A stretch of DNA of 64,000 nucleotides from Patiria pectinifera (lineage: Eukaryota > Echinodermata > Asteroidea > Valvatida > Asterinidae): the NCBI GenBank assembly GCA_029964075.1, contig CM057135.1, positions 24,950,863-25,014,862 on the forward strand, given 5' to 3'. Positions 1-13,700 of the stretch are shown in pieces. The notes beneath the pieces are model-generated. The model worked only from the letters and a program-made list of their open reading frames with translations. It was not told where the DNA came from and did no database searches. A program made the position numbers and the translations under genes. How positions within the stretch are numbered: position 1 is the stretch's first letter; the number at the start of each line of letters is the position of its first letter.

Positions 1-827
1 CCGATACGCCACTTTACACGCTAATTCCCATAGTGTTATGACGTCACAAGGAGCGTCGACATGAAAACTTGGAATTTAGCGTTTCACGAACCGACGTATC
101 TCTATATCTGGCACACGGCTACTATTACGTGCGTTGTACGACATACGATAAACATGATAAAAATCTGTTTCACAAAGTGACGAATAACTTTGGAACTGAA
201 TTTCTCAAAAACTACTCAGATGCACCCGGATTGCATACAATAAAATTCAATCTATGATTTGATAGCAAAAACGAAATAGTTTGAATTCTTACACAGGGAG
301 TATATTGAATGAGCCTACAAAATAATGACCTACTTTAAATCGGTTTTTCTCCAAAAAAAAAAAAAAAATGCGATACATCGGTTCGTGGTGCAACCGACGT
401 TATGCATGTATAATTTGCATTTCATTCCAAGATGTGTTTTCGTGGGGCGATGGTGTTATATTGCATTCGCTGATCTCTATTACTGACTGGATACCGCCTC
501 GGGACGTGGGGGTGAAGTCACTGGGCGCCATTTTGATACTCCCTTTGGCCACGTAAAAATACATTCAAAGTCAGGAAATAAAATTATATATTTTACAAAT
601 ATTAACATGAGTAAAATAACACTGTGGGCAAAATGAATAAATAAAAACGTGTTCGATGATCCAAATTTGCTTCCTAAACTATTGTAATGTGCTTTTCATA
701 TACGGATCCGTGTGTTGTGGGGTTTTGAGGGAGTTTCAAAATGGCCGCCGCGTGAGTGCGAGGGCGTCACGGTCTTGTGTACACGCATCGGTCAAAGCGC
801 TATCCAGTCAGTATAATAGAGATCAGT
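1..827. other. No gene recognised
   Basis: AT-rich DNA with a poly-A run at 350-367. Short open frames show no family resemblance. Confidence 0.5.
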
Positions 828-1160
828 GATTGCATTCTTCAAATTAGGTTTTTGCCCTTCACCGACGTCCAAACACTGCATAGGCCTACTCAGTGTGTTA
901 CCTCCCGAGTTAAAGTTGGAAAAAATCACTCGGGTTGGACTCGAATGCAGTGTTTGGACGTCGTAAAGGTAAAGATCCCATAGCCATTACTGGCCGTAGG
1001 GGCAGTGGGATGTTAGAGGTCCACTGTGTCTTGGGCGCGGCATATGAGTGGCGGAGCCCAGTCCTCTCCTCTCGCCGCCTTTGGACGTCGATGGAGGGCA
1101 AAAACCTAATTTGATTTGCATTACCCCGACGCAAAATTCCATCTTATAATGATTGCATTC
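828..1160. repeat. SINE-derived fragments
   Basis: It contains, in inverted copies, the 3' body of the tRNA-like SINE seen at 43.85 and 46.1 kb: CACTCGGG, the GACGTC(C) element with CAGTGTTTGGACGTCG, and CATTACCCCGACGCAAAA with ATCTTAT. The two arms at about 865-880 and 948-964 are complementary. Confidence 0.5.
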
Positions 1161-1860
1161 TTATATAATTAGGAATAGTATCGACACTGGTGGCGCTAGA
1201 CCGGAGAAGCAAAGGCTCCGTTTGTAGCAAGCGGAAGAAAAATCGTTAGGTGGATGACTTAAAGAGGCGTAGCCTATCGAGCCATCGGATAGCCAGTGGG
1301 CGGCTAATGTTGTGCTAGTGAAATAAAAGACGGCTCAAAACCGGCTGTGTACGGATTTTAGAGGGTTGAATGCAATAACAATCAAGAATGCTTATCCTGT
1401 TCCTGGAATTGACGAGACCTGTGACGCTAGAGGGCGCTCGGTGGTTGTCGACCCTTCGCATCTGGGTACTGGCAGGTAGTCCTGGGCGAGGATTCTTTTA
1501 AGCAGAAATCTACTTTCGGTGTACGCAATGGACATTACATTAAAGGTGGGCGCTGATCATGATACCAATGTTCATCTAATATGCAAACTTGAGAGCTAAT
1601 ACACGCTGAACCTTGCATCCAAACGGTGCATTCAAAGCTTTTCTACCGTTTGTTCTCCATTTTGTCTGTGCTATTTAACACATTTGAGCTGTTGGAAAGT
1701 TAGAAAATAACCTTAATATCTGCATATTTAATCTGCTGCATAATTTAATCGGCATTGTTCATAAATATCTTTTCGGTCAAAAAATCTAAACTTTTTGGTC
1801 CACAAGTCAAAATAAGTCAAAAATTATAAATTTGCAACAATATTTTCCAAAAAATTTACT
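1161..1860. other. No gene recognised
   Basis: Mixed single-copy-looking DNA; no exon-like signals that I can support. Confidence 0.45.
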
Positions 1861-1868
1861 TCATGTTT

Positions 1869-2225
1869 TTCGAAACACTCCTGTAGCTGTATTATGGTAG
1901 TGTCCATGTCGTAAACACGTCCTTAAATGGAGATTGGCACGTATTGCGCGATGGCGCGTATTGCGCGATGGCGGGCAGAACGCAGCTGTGCCGGTGTAGT
2001 GTGAATTTAGGACTATGAAATACTGACTCGTAGTGCGTATGCCTACTTGTGCATTGTAAACGTTCAACCAATAAAACGGTAACTAAAAGGCACTGGATTT
2101 CAAAGGAATCGTTTCATGTGACACTGGAAAAGAGTTTAAGACCAGCCAGCCGGTCTTTATCAACCGTTTAAAACCGGCCACGTGACAGGCTCTCGACTAA
2201 CAGAAAGATCAACTGTCTTTACGAA
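1869..2225. repeat. Dispersed repeat, copy 1
   Basis: Matches 60061-60330 over most of its length: AATGGAGATTGGCACG, GTGCCGGTGTAGTGTGA, CGTTCAACCAATAAAA, TTTATCAACCGTTTAAAACC, GGCTCTCGAC. Related words also occur near 5880-5930. Class unknown. Confidence 0.55.
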
Positions 2226-3050
2226 TGCAGGATTAAAAAGACCTTTGACGAGCTTTACAAATGTAACCTTTCCATACAGCTTTACAAGGCGTATATGGCC
2301 TATGGTCTAAGAGATTGCATTCGGGAAAAGAGAGAAAACACCTGTTGTATCTTGACTTGATATATTGTTAGGATTATTCCCTAAATTCGTGTCCAGTAGT
2401 CTACAACTATTTATTTCCTCAACAACGAAAGAAACACAACACACACAACTTTCTTTCCTTATATATCTGTTATATTTACAAACAATTTACACTTATTTAC
2501 AACTGTGGTAGGCCGGTATTTCTTCACTTGTTACATTAATTCACTTCTAGATCATATTATGTCATTCGTGTTTCCTTTTAAATACATGGATAAGTGAATT
2601 GAATGTAATTTGATGAAGCCTTTCCGTGCTGCACAATTCATATAGGTCAGACACATGGTGAATCAATTGTAATTTGGAGGGAGAAAAAAAATTATCATGA
2701 AAAAACATTGTGTTCGACACTACACGTCGTCTGAGCGCCAGCGGATTTAAAGAAAATAATAAATAAATAAATGGGGAATTAAGTTGTGCAGTTTGTGTTT
2801 TGTTTTTGTCATGGGTGGTGGTGTTCCTTCTGGGATAGAAAACACAATAGAACAATATACCCCACAAGGAAGTCTTTAGAAATCAAATGAAAGTGAAATA
2901 AACACAATGCTCCCAGTTGAGGGATGTAAATATTCACAAAAGTTGTTGTTATAAACTTGAAACAATATTCTGCACACCATAACTTTTGGTTATTAATACG
3001 CACGTGGGGAGCCTCGTTATTTGCGTCCACCAAGAAACTACTATACTGGG
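2226..3050. other. No gene recognised
   Basis: AT-rich; the open frames on the - strand have no recognisable domain. Confidence 0.45.
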
Positions 3051-3054
3051 AGTA

Positions 3055-3333
3055 CACTGTAAAAACTGACTGCACCTCATGCACCTGCGCACTAGCACAT
3101 TTTTGTCCCAAATTCTCGAACACTTGAGGCTCTTGACAGGAAACTGAAGCAGTTGAGGTTATATTTGCAACAACACAAAAGTGAAGCTCAGGTGCATGAG
3201 GCGTTAGGGAAGTTGTCGGTTATGTATCACATGGTGTACTTGAAGCACATGGGGTGACAGTCGGCTTAAGGTGTGTGTTTTACCCAACGTTGACACGGTT
3301 CACGTGCATGACGTGGAGTCACTTTTTACAGTG
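3055..3333. mobile_element. MITE, CACTGTAAAA terminal inverted repeats
   Basis: The left end ACACTGTAAAAACTGACT is the near reverse complement of the right end GAGTCACTTTTTACAGTGT. Same end type as the element at 10073-10397. Confidence 0.6.
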
Positions 3334-3601
3334 TGGGGAGTCTCAACTTAGCCTTGGCGAGGAAACTCCGCCCACGTGAAAGCAATCAATAGACAAATTG
3401 AACAAAAGTCACTACATTTAGGTTTCTACAAACCACACAAATCATACCTTTCAAACAGACGTTATAATTGTTATTGGGTAATATGATGTTCCTGCAGGTC
3501 ATGCCGCAGATAATGTTACACGACACACGTCAGAAGACTACGAATTAAGTGAGATATATCGCACCTGCAGCATCATTGTAATATTCTTCATGTCGAGTAT
3601 A

Positions 3602-4103
3602 CAGTGTGAGTAAAATAAAACCGAAACCAAAATGTCGGGACCATTGTTTGAGTGACATTCTGCATGTCGCACTTTCAAAGTCTAGGATATGAAAGACCAA
3701 TTCATAAGCTTTCTTTTGGAACAAGACTCATTCAAACCACTCGTCTACTTTTCAAGTTACAGAATTTTCAACACAATCACCGTTTTAAAGTTCTGTCCAC
3801 GGATCACACAGAAGGTGTGCGTTCTTTCAGCAAAACGAAAACAATTCACCCACATCCCTGTGTGATTTGTTTTCGTTTTGCTGAAAGAACACTTACCTTC
3901 TTGTGATCCGTGGACACAACTTTAAAATGGTGGTTGTGTTTAAAATTCCGTAACTTAAAAAGAACAGGAGTGATTTCAATGATTCGTATACTAAAAGAAA
4001 GCTTATGAATTGGGCTTGCCTAGATTTTGAAAGTGCGACATGCAGAACTTCACTAAAACAATAGCCCCGACATTCGGGTCTCGATTTTTTCTTATTCACC
4101 GTG
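3602..4103. mobile_element. MITE with long inverted arms, TA target site (Tc1/mariner-like)
   Basis: About 500 bp, almost wholly two complementary arms: CAGTGTGAGTAAAA... on the left, ...TTATTCACCGTG on the right, flanked by TA. The inner arms carry ATGTCGGGACCATTGT, TAAGCTTTCTTTT, CTGTCCACGGATCACA and TTCAGCAAAACGAAAACAA. A shorter relative is at 32087-32396. Confidence 0.72.
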
Positions 4104-4689
4104 TATTCGAAAAAGGCCTTTGTAAACTTCCTACTTGCATCTCTATTCAGGTGCCTTTAAAGCCGTGTGAGCTTTCTGGTTACCGTAACATCTTTTCCTT
4201 CTATTTTGTTTATTTTTTGTTTTCAGTTTTTAAGCAAACTCAAACTTCGCAAGATCATTCATTGCCTAATCACCGTCCTGTTCAATTCCAGTTGAAATGA
4301 AGGATATAGACCCTGGGAACGAGATGGTGAGGCAAGGTCATAAATTTATATGCAATTGCGTTATTGCCGGTTGCGTCCCGGATGAAAAAGTGACAAAACA
4401 TTGAGCTAATAGAAATTTGATTGGCCTTATCATGTCATCCTAGTCCTAAGGGATCGCCGCCCACGTAGATTAAAACAAATTGAATGGAAGCAAATTTATT
4501 GAGGCTTTTCCACAAATTATATTTTTCAACCAAATGGTAATTTCATTAGGTGTATAAGATAACATAATGTTCTTGGAGAGCACGCCACAGACCATGTTAT
4601 ATCACACTGTCCAAGAGTGATACAAGAGAACACACCTGAAGTATTGCAGCAGTTGACGCCGTTACGTCATTACGTCAGGTTCACGTTTT

Positions 4690-5200
4690 GGACTCCCTTT
4701 GTTTTTGGATCCAGCTCATTCGGACTTGATCTCGTTTGTACTTGAGCGCGCCTGGACTTGGGACTACTACTCGTCCGACCGGATGTTATTTGGAGATCGC
4801 CTTTTTGGGGCAACTGAGATTCTGAGGAGAACTTGGTCATCCCACTGCGCACTTTATTTTTCGGACTTGAGCTCGTTTGCGTTTGTACTTGAGCGCGCCT
4901 GGACTTCAGCTAGTCTTAACTCGAGGATATTTGGATTAACTCGTCCGGACCGGATGTTATTTGGAGATCGCCTTTTTGGAACAACGGAGATTCTGAGGAG
5001 GGCTTGGTCATCCCACTGCGCACTTTATTTGCGGACTCGAGCTCGTTTGTACTTGAGTGTGCCTGGACTTCAGCTATTAACTCGAGATTATTCGGACTAC
5101 AACTCGTCCGGCCTGAAGGTCATTGGAGTTGGCCTTTTGGAGACATCTGAGATTCTGAAGAAGGCTTGGTCATCCCATGCGCACTCTATTTGCTAAGGTA
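4690..5200 (+). repeat. Three-copy tandem repeat (about 165-185 bp unit), in-frame open
   Basis: Each copy carries ACTTGAGCGCGCCTGGACTT, CCGGATGTTATTTGGAGATC, GAGATTCTGAGGAG and CTTGGTCATCCCA. A 165-residue frame (4699-5196) runs through all three and so repeats WSSHCALYF-like blocks. No known domain. The frame is probably a by-product, possibly the tail of a retroelement. Confidence 0.55.
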
Positions 5201-5228
5201 GGCATACGTTTTTACACATTATATTTTC

Positions 5229-5278
5229 ATAAGGGAATAACGGTGTGAGGAGCCGGTCTTCACTGCGTGATAATGACC
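5229..5278 (+). repeat. Shared 50-bp repeat, copy 1
   Basis: ATAAGGGAATAAC(G)GTGTGAGGAGC... ...GTGATAATGACC; found again with two mismatches at 63911-63960. Confidence 0.6.
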
Positions 5279-5289
5279 ATTAATAAATA

Positions 5290-6945
5290 CCTTTTTAACG
5301 AAATAAACAGTTAAAATGCTCCAATTTGTGACTTTCTTTCGGCGATATTTCCAGACTTTTTTGTGTTCATGTTCATGGGCCATATTTTAGCTTAACAGCT
5401 ATAACGACGTAAACTCAACAGAAACTGCTGCCGTAGCGAAACAAATTACAACAATGTTTTCATATCTTTACCTGATGGAGGAAGCTGAAATCTCGTTTAC
5501 ACATTCCTTGTGTCCGGAATTACAAAGATACTTGGTTTAGGAAAGGTAAATATGTCGGTGGGTGAAGTGTTCAAAGAAAATAAATCGTAAATCTACGCTT
5601 TCGTCGTAAACATCCTCAGTATCTACTGCACTGCTGTACGATGTCGTTTCAAAACTTCCTTGCGCGCACGCACGCACGCATCCCTAGCAACTGTGTTGCG
5701 TACGCGCGCGTCAGTCTCACGCGATGGGGGTTGAGCGCATGTGCAGTGCTCTATTGTTACAAGCTACCGCAGGACTGTTACTATATTGTGACCAATCATT
5801 GGCTTGCATGGGGCTGAACGGGGCTTGATCAATGCTGGTTCAGGGGCCATTTATTCGCTTGATCTTTGAAGCCGGTCCATTATCACCGTTAATGCCCGGC
5901 CACGTGATCGAGTCTCGACCAATCAGAAACCATCAACTCTCCAAGGTATTTATTAATAGCTAATCATAGTTGTATTCGGCCTTGTTTGGAATAATATGAT
6001 TAGACAAATACCTGTAGAGATATAGATAGCAGTTTTATATCCGATGATGGCGGATGATAATTTGCATATTACTTCTAAAATATTTACATTATCATTGTAT
6101 ACATGGTTTCAATAAAATAGGTGATCTAGACAAATGGGTCTTGACACCTCGATGGACATGTATAAGTTTGGACAAAATTCTAAAGAGATATACATGACTT
6201 GTAAAGAAAAGTTGTGTTTTTTTACGTAATGGCGGTAGCTTATCTACATATTAATTGATTTTTTAAATGCTCAAGGGTGACCCACCTGAATATTGATCTA
6301 CAAGGTTCAAATGACAAGAAAATGCAGCCTTTACGTGCCGGCTGTGATTTCACTTAGAAAACAGTGGGTTTTTTCTTTTTTGATGTAAGACCAAGATGTA
6401 AGAATTAGAATCAGAAAGATTGAAACGCAACGGAATTAATTTGTTGAAATACGAACGTGCATTTTTAAAGATCGACCGTGTAATTTAATAAACGGAATGT
6501 TTTTTCTTAAATGGAATGCATTTGTTCAAAATCGAACGTTGGCCTATTTTCTTAAAACATCGAATGCATTTTACACCAATGTTTTCTAAAAATCGAGCGT
6601 GTATCTTTACAACCCGAATGCATTTTCAAAAACAAAGCGGTATTTTGAACAAAACAAATTGAACGTATGCCTTTATGAATCGAATACCTTAAAACAATGT
6701 CCACATTAAAAACATCCGCCGGTTTCGAATTCATACATGCATTCGACATTTCAAATTGCATTCCAACCGTCCAACGCATTTGGGTTTCGACAAATTTTCG
6801 ACGCTGAAAAACAGGAGTTCTTTTTGACCGTCTTCGGCCCGGTTTCAGTCGAGTTTCCGAAGTACACACGAATTCTTTTTCGGAGGGTGTTCGGCAAATC
6901 TCTGGTTTCGATCCAACTCGGACTAAAAGTCGGACGCAGACCAAC
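5290..6945. other. No gene; weak short tandem words
   Basis: Non-coding. 5650-5720 is a GCAC/CGCG alternating stretch. 6430-6810 has many loosely repeated AATCGAACGTG / CGAATGCATTTT words, an old degenerate tandem repeat. Confidence 0.4.
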
Positions 6946-6954
6946 TCGTACCCA

Positions 6955-7526
6955 ACCATGAGCAACTCGGATCCAACGATGACCAACTCTGATCCAACCA
7001 TGACCAACTCGGATCCAACCATGACCAACTCGGATCCAACCATGACCAAATCGGACCCAACCATGACCAACTCGGATCCAACAATGACCAAATCGGACCC
7101 AACCATGACCAACTCGGATCCAACCATGAGCAACTTGGATCCAAGCATGACCAATTCGGACCCAACCATGACCAACTCGGACCCAACCATGACCAACTCG
7201 GACCCAACCATGACCAACTCGGATCCAACCATGACCAATTCGGATCCAACCATGACCAACTCGGATCCAACAATGACCAAATCGGACCCAACCATGACCA
7301 AATCGGACCCAACCATGACCAACTCGGATCCAACAATGACCAAATCGGACCCAACCATGACCAAATCGGACCCAACCATGACCAACTCGGATCCAAGCAT
7401 GAGCAACTTGGATCCAAGCATGACCAATTCGGACCGAACCATGACCAACTCGGACCCAACCATGACCAACTCGGACCCAACCATGACCAACTCGGACCCA
7501 ACCATGACCAACTCGGACCCAACCAA
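6955..7526. repeat. 21-bp minisatellite, about 27 copies
   Basis: The unit is ATGACCAACTCGGACCCAACC with single-base variants (GGATCC/GGACCC, AACTCGG/AAATCGG). Because 21 is a multiple of three, long frames stay open on both strands (for example a 7-residue SDPTMTN repeat). It ends 109 bp before the LGR start codon. Confidence 0.95.
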
Positions 7527-7634
7527 CTTGGGGGGGGGTAGGGGGTATTGACCCCCCTCACCAATTACTTTGTGAGTGCCATTTTTTTACGATTGCCCTT
7601 TTTTCCACAAGGCTAAAGACTCAGCTTCAACACG

Positions 7635-7752
7635 ATGGCTTGGGGTTGTTCATCGTTGACCCTGCTGGCTACCATCGCTTTAATGCTGTGTGCCATCACT
7701 TCTGCACAGTCCTCATCAAATTCATCAAGTGCCAGGGAATCTTCCATTCACG
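7635..7752 (+). CDS. LGR exon 1: signal peptide
   Basis: The ATG at 7635 opens a hydrophobic leader followed by a Ser-rich stretch (SSSNSSS). The exon ends in CACG before a GTAATG donor, phase 1. It lies about 105 bp downstream of a 21-bp minisatellite. It is the first in-frame ATG with a leader, so I chose it as the start. Confidence 0.65.
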
Positions 7753-10700
7753 GTAATGATAAAATCTTGCTTGTCTCCGAAACTCGAACCGCTTATAATA
7801 GATTTACCAGAAGTTCACGTTTCGTTTGCTACAAAGTCGACGATATGTATAGGATCTATCGTTTAATCTCTTAACTATACGCTTTACCATCCATCTAAAT
7901 CCAAGTCATCATATTACTGTGGATTCGTATCACATCCCAATTAAAACGATGATAGCAGGCATTATCACATGTCTGCTCCCGTCTGATGAACGTGTCATTT
8001 CAGCAGAAACAGAAGGGACACGAATACGACGTTTGTTGATAAATTGCTGTTATTACGCACAAACAGATCCGCCGTACTACTAGTATAATGGTTGAATGTC
8101 CCTATAAATCATCGTTTCTGATACATGCGGGAAGCTGTCTACACTCTCAAAACATTGGGTAAAATTTGCTTATTTAAATTAAGTTGGTTACAGTTTTGAC
8201 TAATATTATGTAAATTTTGCCAATTTGACGAATGTTGAGTACATTTTACCCAAAGTTGGCTAAAATTTGTTCATTTTTAACCAACTTTGTAACCAACAGT
8301 TCGGCTGTTCCATTGGTAACGAACGGTTGGTTAAAATAGTTAAACTTACCAAATGTTGGTTAATTTTTGTTAAATGTAATCAACGTTGGGCAAATGAGTA
8401 ATTTATCAAACCGGTGGTTACAGCAGGTCAACAGCCTAACAATAATTTGTTTTGGTTAAAACGTTGATTAAAATTTTTAAAAATGAACCAATTTTACCCA
8501 TCGTTGGGTAAAATGTTCCTAACATTGGTCAAATTTGTCAACCAACTTTGTCAACCAACCAAATGTTAACCAATGTTTTGAGAGTCTACGAGAGCCGCAA
8601 ATGCTTATATTATTTGTGAAGTCAATATTCCAAAACTTAACGTGGGTCTGATGTCTCATTAAATTTCAATATTTTTTTGTAACGTCAGTTAAAAACAAGC
8701 TCCTTTTCTATGGGTGAAACTCGAAAAAAGCTCCGACAGAACATCAGATTGATAACATGTTTATATCCTCGGGCTTAGCTTGGGTACAATAAAAATGTGT
8801 GCATGAGGTCACATTGATCACCTATAAGGCCCTGTCCATGCCTCCACTCATATGAAGAACATTTCAGTCATCCAACCGATATCTCTGAGCAAATTCTATT
8901 TTGTGCGACGAGATGGAAACCAATTTTGATTCTTCAATCCAAACAACGATATGACATTGTGTTGATTCTCTTTCATTTGTGTGCCTGAACAGAGCGCTCC
9001 CCGCTTGAGTGCGGGCGCAGACACGAGTGTATTAAGTGTTCTCGCAGTTGGAATCTTGAAACCATCAAAAGCATCGACAACACAACAACCTGTCTGTAAG
9101 AATCAGGCTTAGTTTGTTTGACTAAAGAAACGTTTTGAACAAAGTTTTTCTTGTTATAGTGAACTTATATTTCTTTGATTCTGTCATTGGTTCTTCTCGT
9201 TAATAATAATAAACAATGAGAGGAATTGAATTTGGAACATTAATTTCCTCTTAAGGACATTAGTAAAAAGTATGACACCATAACGGAAGACAATAAGATT
9301 TCGAACTAAGTACAAACAACGTGCACAATTTGACGGATTGTGATGTGAAGTTATAAATGAAGCTTGAAAATCATCGTCTTAAACGTTTAAGATTAAATAC
9401 CAACTATATCCAAAGCTCATGTACGGTAAACGCAATTAAATTTGAGAATGCGTCGTAACACAAATTTTGTGTTGGGGTATATGGAATGTAATATATAATG
9501 TACGCATAAGTGTTACAACTTGCACTTGTACGTGTGCATGCGAAATGTATGCATTATCTAATTCAAATACTATAGTAGTTCTGTCCAGTTCTAAAATGCA
9601 ATTTCTCCATCCCATGATTGTCTACAGAGTACTTAGAGAAGGCAATATCTCACATCTGGAGCCAGGCGTTTTCGAAAGATTTTCTTGCCTTAAAAAGCTG
9701 TGAGTGTTTATTATCGTACCTAAATACGTTTGCGTTTGTTGCTATTAATATGAGACCCGCCCTATGAGTAGACTGGTTCCCGGTCCTTGCGTTATCGATC
9801 CTGATAGGAATGGAACCAGTCTACACTGCAGAAAATGAAATCGGATATTACTGATGGGCGGACTTTTAAAAACTCAACGTGTTTTAGTCCCTACTTTTTC
9901 TGAAATTCGTATACTCTGGCCGTTTTCAAAACGTGCACCATAATTCCAGTCTGGAGATTACAATATTGATATTCAAACGATCATTACAAATGTGTCTTCC
10001 ACTGCACAAAATGGGTTGTACGCGAAATAATATTTTTTGTAATCTCTTCATGGACCACTCATTATTATCGTACACTGTAAAAAAAAAATGGCCCGTAATT
10101 TTACGGTAAAAGCACTGTCAAACGGGTTGCCAACAAAAAACCCCGTAACATTACGGTCAGTTACGGGTTTTCCTAAAATGAGGGTGTCCGTAATTTCAAA
10201 ACGAATTTCCCGTAAATCTGACGGTAATTTGCCCTAAAGTAATGGAATAAAAAAAGTAGGGTGGCGTCGGGGCTGGGTGCAAATTCACGTAGCACATTTT
10301 TTCTTTTCTTGGGACGGTTCGAGCAATAACGGTTATAAACCGTACAAATAACGGGAAATGGAGAGTGTTTTTACGGGTATTTTTTTTTTTTACAGTGTAC
10401 AGGCAGTTGAACTGAATAGATATTAATACAATTTGAATGGAAAATACTCTAATAGTACTTTAAAGACAAATCTGAATGTTAAACGTCTTGTTGTGTTTTC
10501 CAGCTTTATTATATATTCTCCATTTGTTTCGACAGTGTGATGATTAATGTTCCGCTCACGTCGATTTCAGCTGGAACATTTAGCGGACTCTCCAATCTCC
10601 GAAAACTGTAAGTTTGATATGTTCGTATCTTGACGGTGTTATAGACAAATACAAGCATATTTCATAACCTACTTTAGGATGAAATAAATATTGAAATTGC

Positions 10701-13700
10701 TCAATCCGTTCAAAGAATATCACCATTAAAACGCAATGACCCTAAAACCTGTCTCGTCATAAAAAAAAATTTAGTGTGTGTTTGACTGTTTGGAACAACA
10801 AAGAAAATGACACAGAATACTTGTTTCAATAACTGTCAACAACTGTAGTACACTATATCCTTATTAACAACCCTGGTTAGGCAAACAACATGATTTATAA
10901 AATCCACCTTTTTTTTTATAGACGGGCCTTCAAAAGGACTTTGTGGAATATTTTTAACTTTCAAAGTTAGGTTTCGTCGCAGACGATGTGTGAAGATAAT
11001 TGTGACGACGATTCGTGAAATCGCAATTTAGGACGAGACAGGTTTCAGGGTCATTGTGTTTAGATGGTGATATTCTTTCAACTATTGAGCAATTTCAGTA
11101 ATTGTTTTCATCTAAATAGCTTATGAAATTTGCTTTCCAGTCATTATTATCTGTTGTGCTATATACATATCTTTTTAAATAAGAAATGCACTTTTGGGGG
11201 ATTGGGTTCCGCTTATTTTTACTCACCCTTTTCTCCATTTAGGAACCAATCTCTTTTTCGCCACAACTATTTAAATAATCCTGTTAAAAGGGGACTTTTG
11301 GATGGTACTAAAATAGTTTTGTAATCTGATAATACAGGTGAGGTATCGGACATTTGTGATTTTAAGTAATATTCATTCGCTGGTTTGCAAAAGATTTTCA
11401 GAATGATTTATTTTTCAAATTGGTCACTGTTTTAGTTTTCTTTCACCGTTCCTGCATCTTTTTTATTTGCCCTCCTTTTCCCTTGAAATTCCTTTAATCT
11501 CTGTTTGTTGTTCTAAACTTGCAACGTGACTCGAGTCTGTTCCTTTATTATGTTATCTTTAACGACCTATACCAAAAACACGTCTAAACACGAGAGAAAA
11601 TTTTAATTGCGTATGACCAAAAAAGGAATCTGATGTTATTTCAATCGGGAAGTTATATATGATATTAATTTATGTAAGGGGCATAAAACTCGGGGGATGG
11701 GGGTATATATTCCCCCCCCCCCCCCCACTGTTTGGGCAGTGGTGATGGTTTATTGAATCATCCCCTCCCCGAACTTTTTCGTGGTAAGATACAAAATGCG
11801 AATTTCAAGGTATTTTTCGAACATCCCAACAACAAAAATGCGTTCACTGAAAAGTAGAGAAACAAAAGTACAAAAGCTTTGAAAATGCGCCTTTTTGATG
11901 TTAGTGTGAGTATACATATATGGATATACATCAGTATACTGGACAGCGCCCCTTAGTGTATGTGTCAAGCAGACCTTCACCAGATATTTTTTCGAGTAAG
12001 AAAATGTTCAAATGAAAATGAAGCAAGCAGTCAGGTCCAAACAGTACAGGCGGTAAAACGAATAGACAGAACATCGTTATAACGGCAGATTATATTTTCA
12101 TGACATAATTTGGCATCGTATTTCAGCTTTACTATATTCTCCATTTGCTCCCAAAGTGAATTGCAAAATCTTCCACTCGTGTCGATCCAAGCTGGTTTTC
12201 TCGATGGACTCTCCAGTCTCAAAACCCTGTAAGTTTGATATTGCTCTTGATGTCACCAAAGATACTAAAAGCTCGATTTGCATTTCAAGCTATTTGAATG
12301 GGAATCAATCTCATACTAAACAAATATCAATTTCATGCTAATAAAAACTATTTGGACATGTAAAATGTTTTTACGGCTCCTTTCTTTCTATAAATTTCAG
12401 AATTTGAGTTGTTGATAAACTATTTTACTGACAAATCTTGTGTTGCACAAGAACCTCGGGTATTGTAAAGATATTATCAACCAATAAAGGCCGCGCTGTG
12501 CTAAAAAAAAACCGGCCCAAATTAGTATAATTGAAAATGCGATTTCACGCCCATTTTATTATCAGTAAGCCTTAATTTAAAAAATCTTCACATGTTCGCA
12601 AAGCACTAAGTATATACTGGGCTGATATCCCGCATGTATTGGTAACTTGGCAATTTTCCATAAATAAGCATTTTTACCATAGATTGCTATCATACAAAAA
12701 AACAACATTGATCGCAGTTCCAGCAAACTGGTAAAAGAGCTGCAAATGAAAACCTGCAACCTCAGTTGAGTACGCGAGCCCAGTATGGGACAGATATTCC
12801 CATGCTAAGAAGCTAGATCCAGCCCTCAATGCTTCCTGCCGACTGATCAAAGGCTGTCTCAGGCCGACAAACACCAACAGCCTCTACACCCTGGCAGGCA
12901 TAGCCCCGCCAGACATCAGAAGATCAGCAGCCAGCATGAAGGAGCGTCAGCGACAGACAAATGACAAACGACATCCTATGTTTGGCCAGACACCAGCACA
13001 GAGTCGCCTGAAGTCAAGGAATAGCTTTCTGAAATGTGTAGTTCCTCTTGAGGATGACACAACAAGGGAGGCACGAGTCACCATGTGGGCAGACAGAAAT
13101 AACAGTTTGCCACCCTCGGCAACTATGGGACTGATGGCTAGAGAGCAACTAACACCTGGTGCAGACGCAAGCTGGGCAAAGTGGAAATGCCTCAACAGAC
13201 TGAGAACTGGAAGTGGCAGAGCCAAGGTGACACTCAACAAGTGGGGATATAGTTCCTCCAAGTACACCAGGTGTGATTGTGGCGTAGAGCCACAAACCAT
13301 GGAGCACCTTTAGAGATGCCCTCTTCTACAACACCCTTGCACAGCTGCCGATCTTGCATTGTACAATGAAGATGCAGAGAAATGTGTTCGGCGTTGACTG
13401 AACCGAATTCAACTTTGTGAAGTGGACTCGATAAGAAGAAGAACCCGATATGCTAAGTGTATGTGTTCAAAGTCGCGTGAATGGGGTGGAATGGGTAAGG
13501 ATGTGCTGGGGTGGAACGGAAATTTGAGCAGCTCCATTCCCACTAAAGTATCCCATTTTATAGCACTGCGTCTCAACATTATCCTCTCCTAATCAAATCC
13601 CAGTGTCTGGCTTTTCGTGCCGACCATGTTCCTACTGAATGACAGAGGATGTCAGCGAGTTTCTAGCGCTATATCTATGGTCGCTCCGGGTAGGTGGAGC

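Noticed and set aside
6552-7564. Long repetitive open frames on both strands (up to 324 codons)
   Set aside because: They follow from a 21-bp tandem repeat, whose length is a multiple of three, with no stop in several frames; no domain and no splice context.
12936-13313. Open frame of 125 codons as a host gene
   Set aside because: It reads as the C-terminal part of a LINE polymerase with a stop before the end of the motif.
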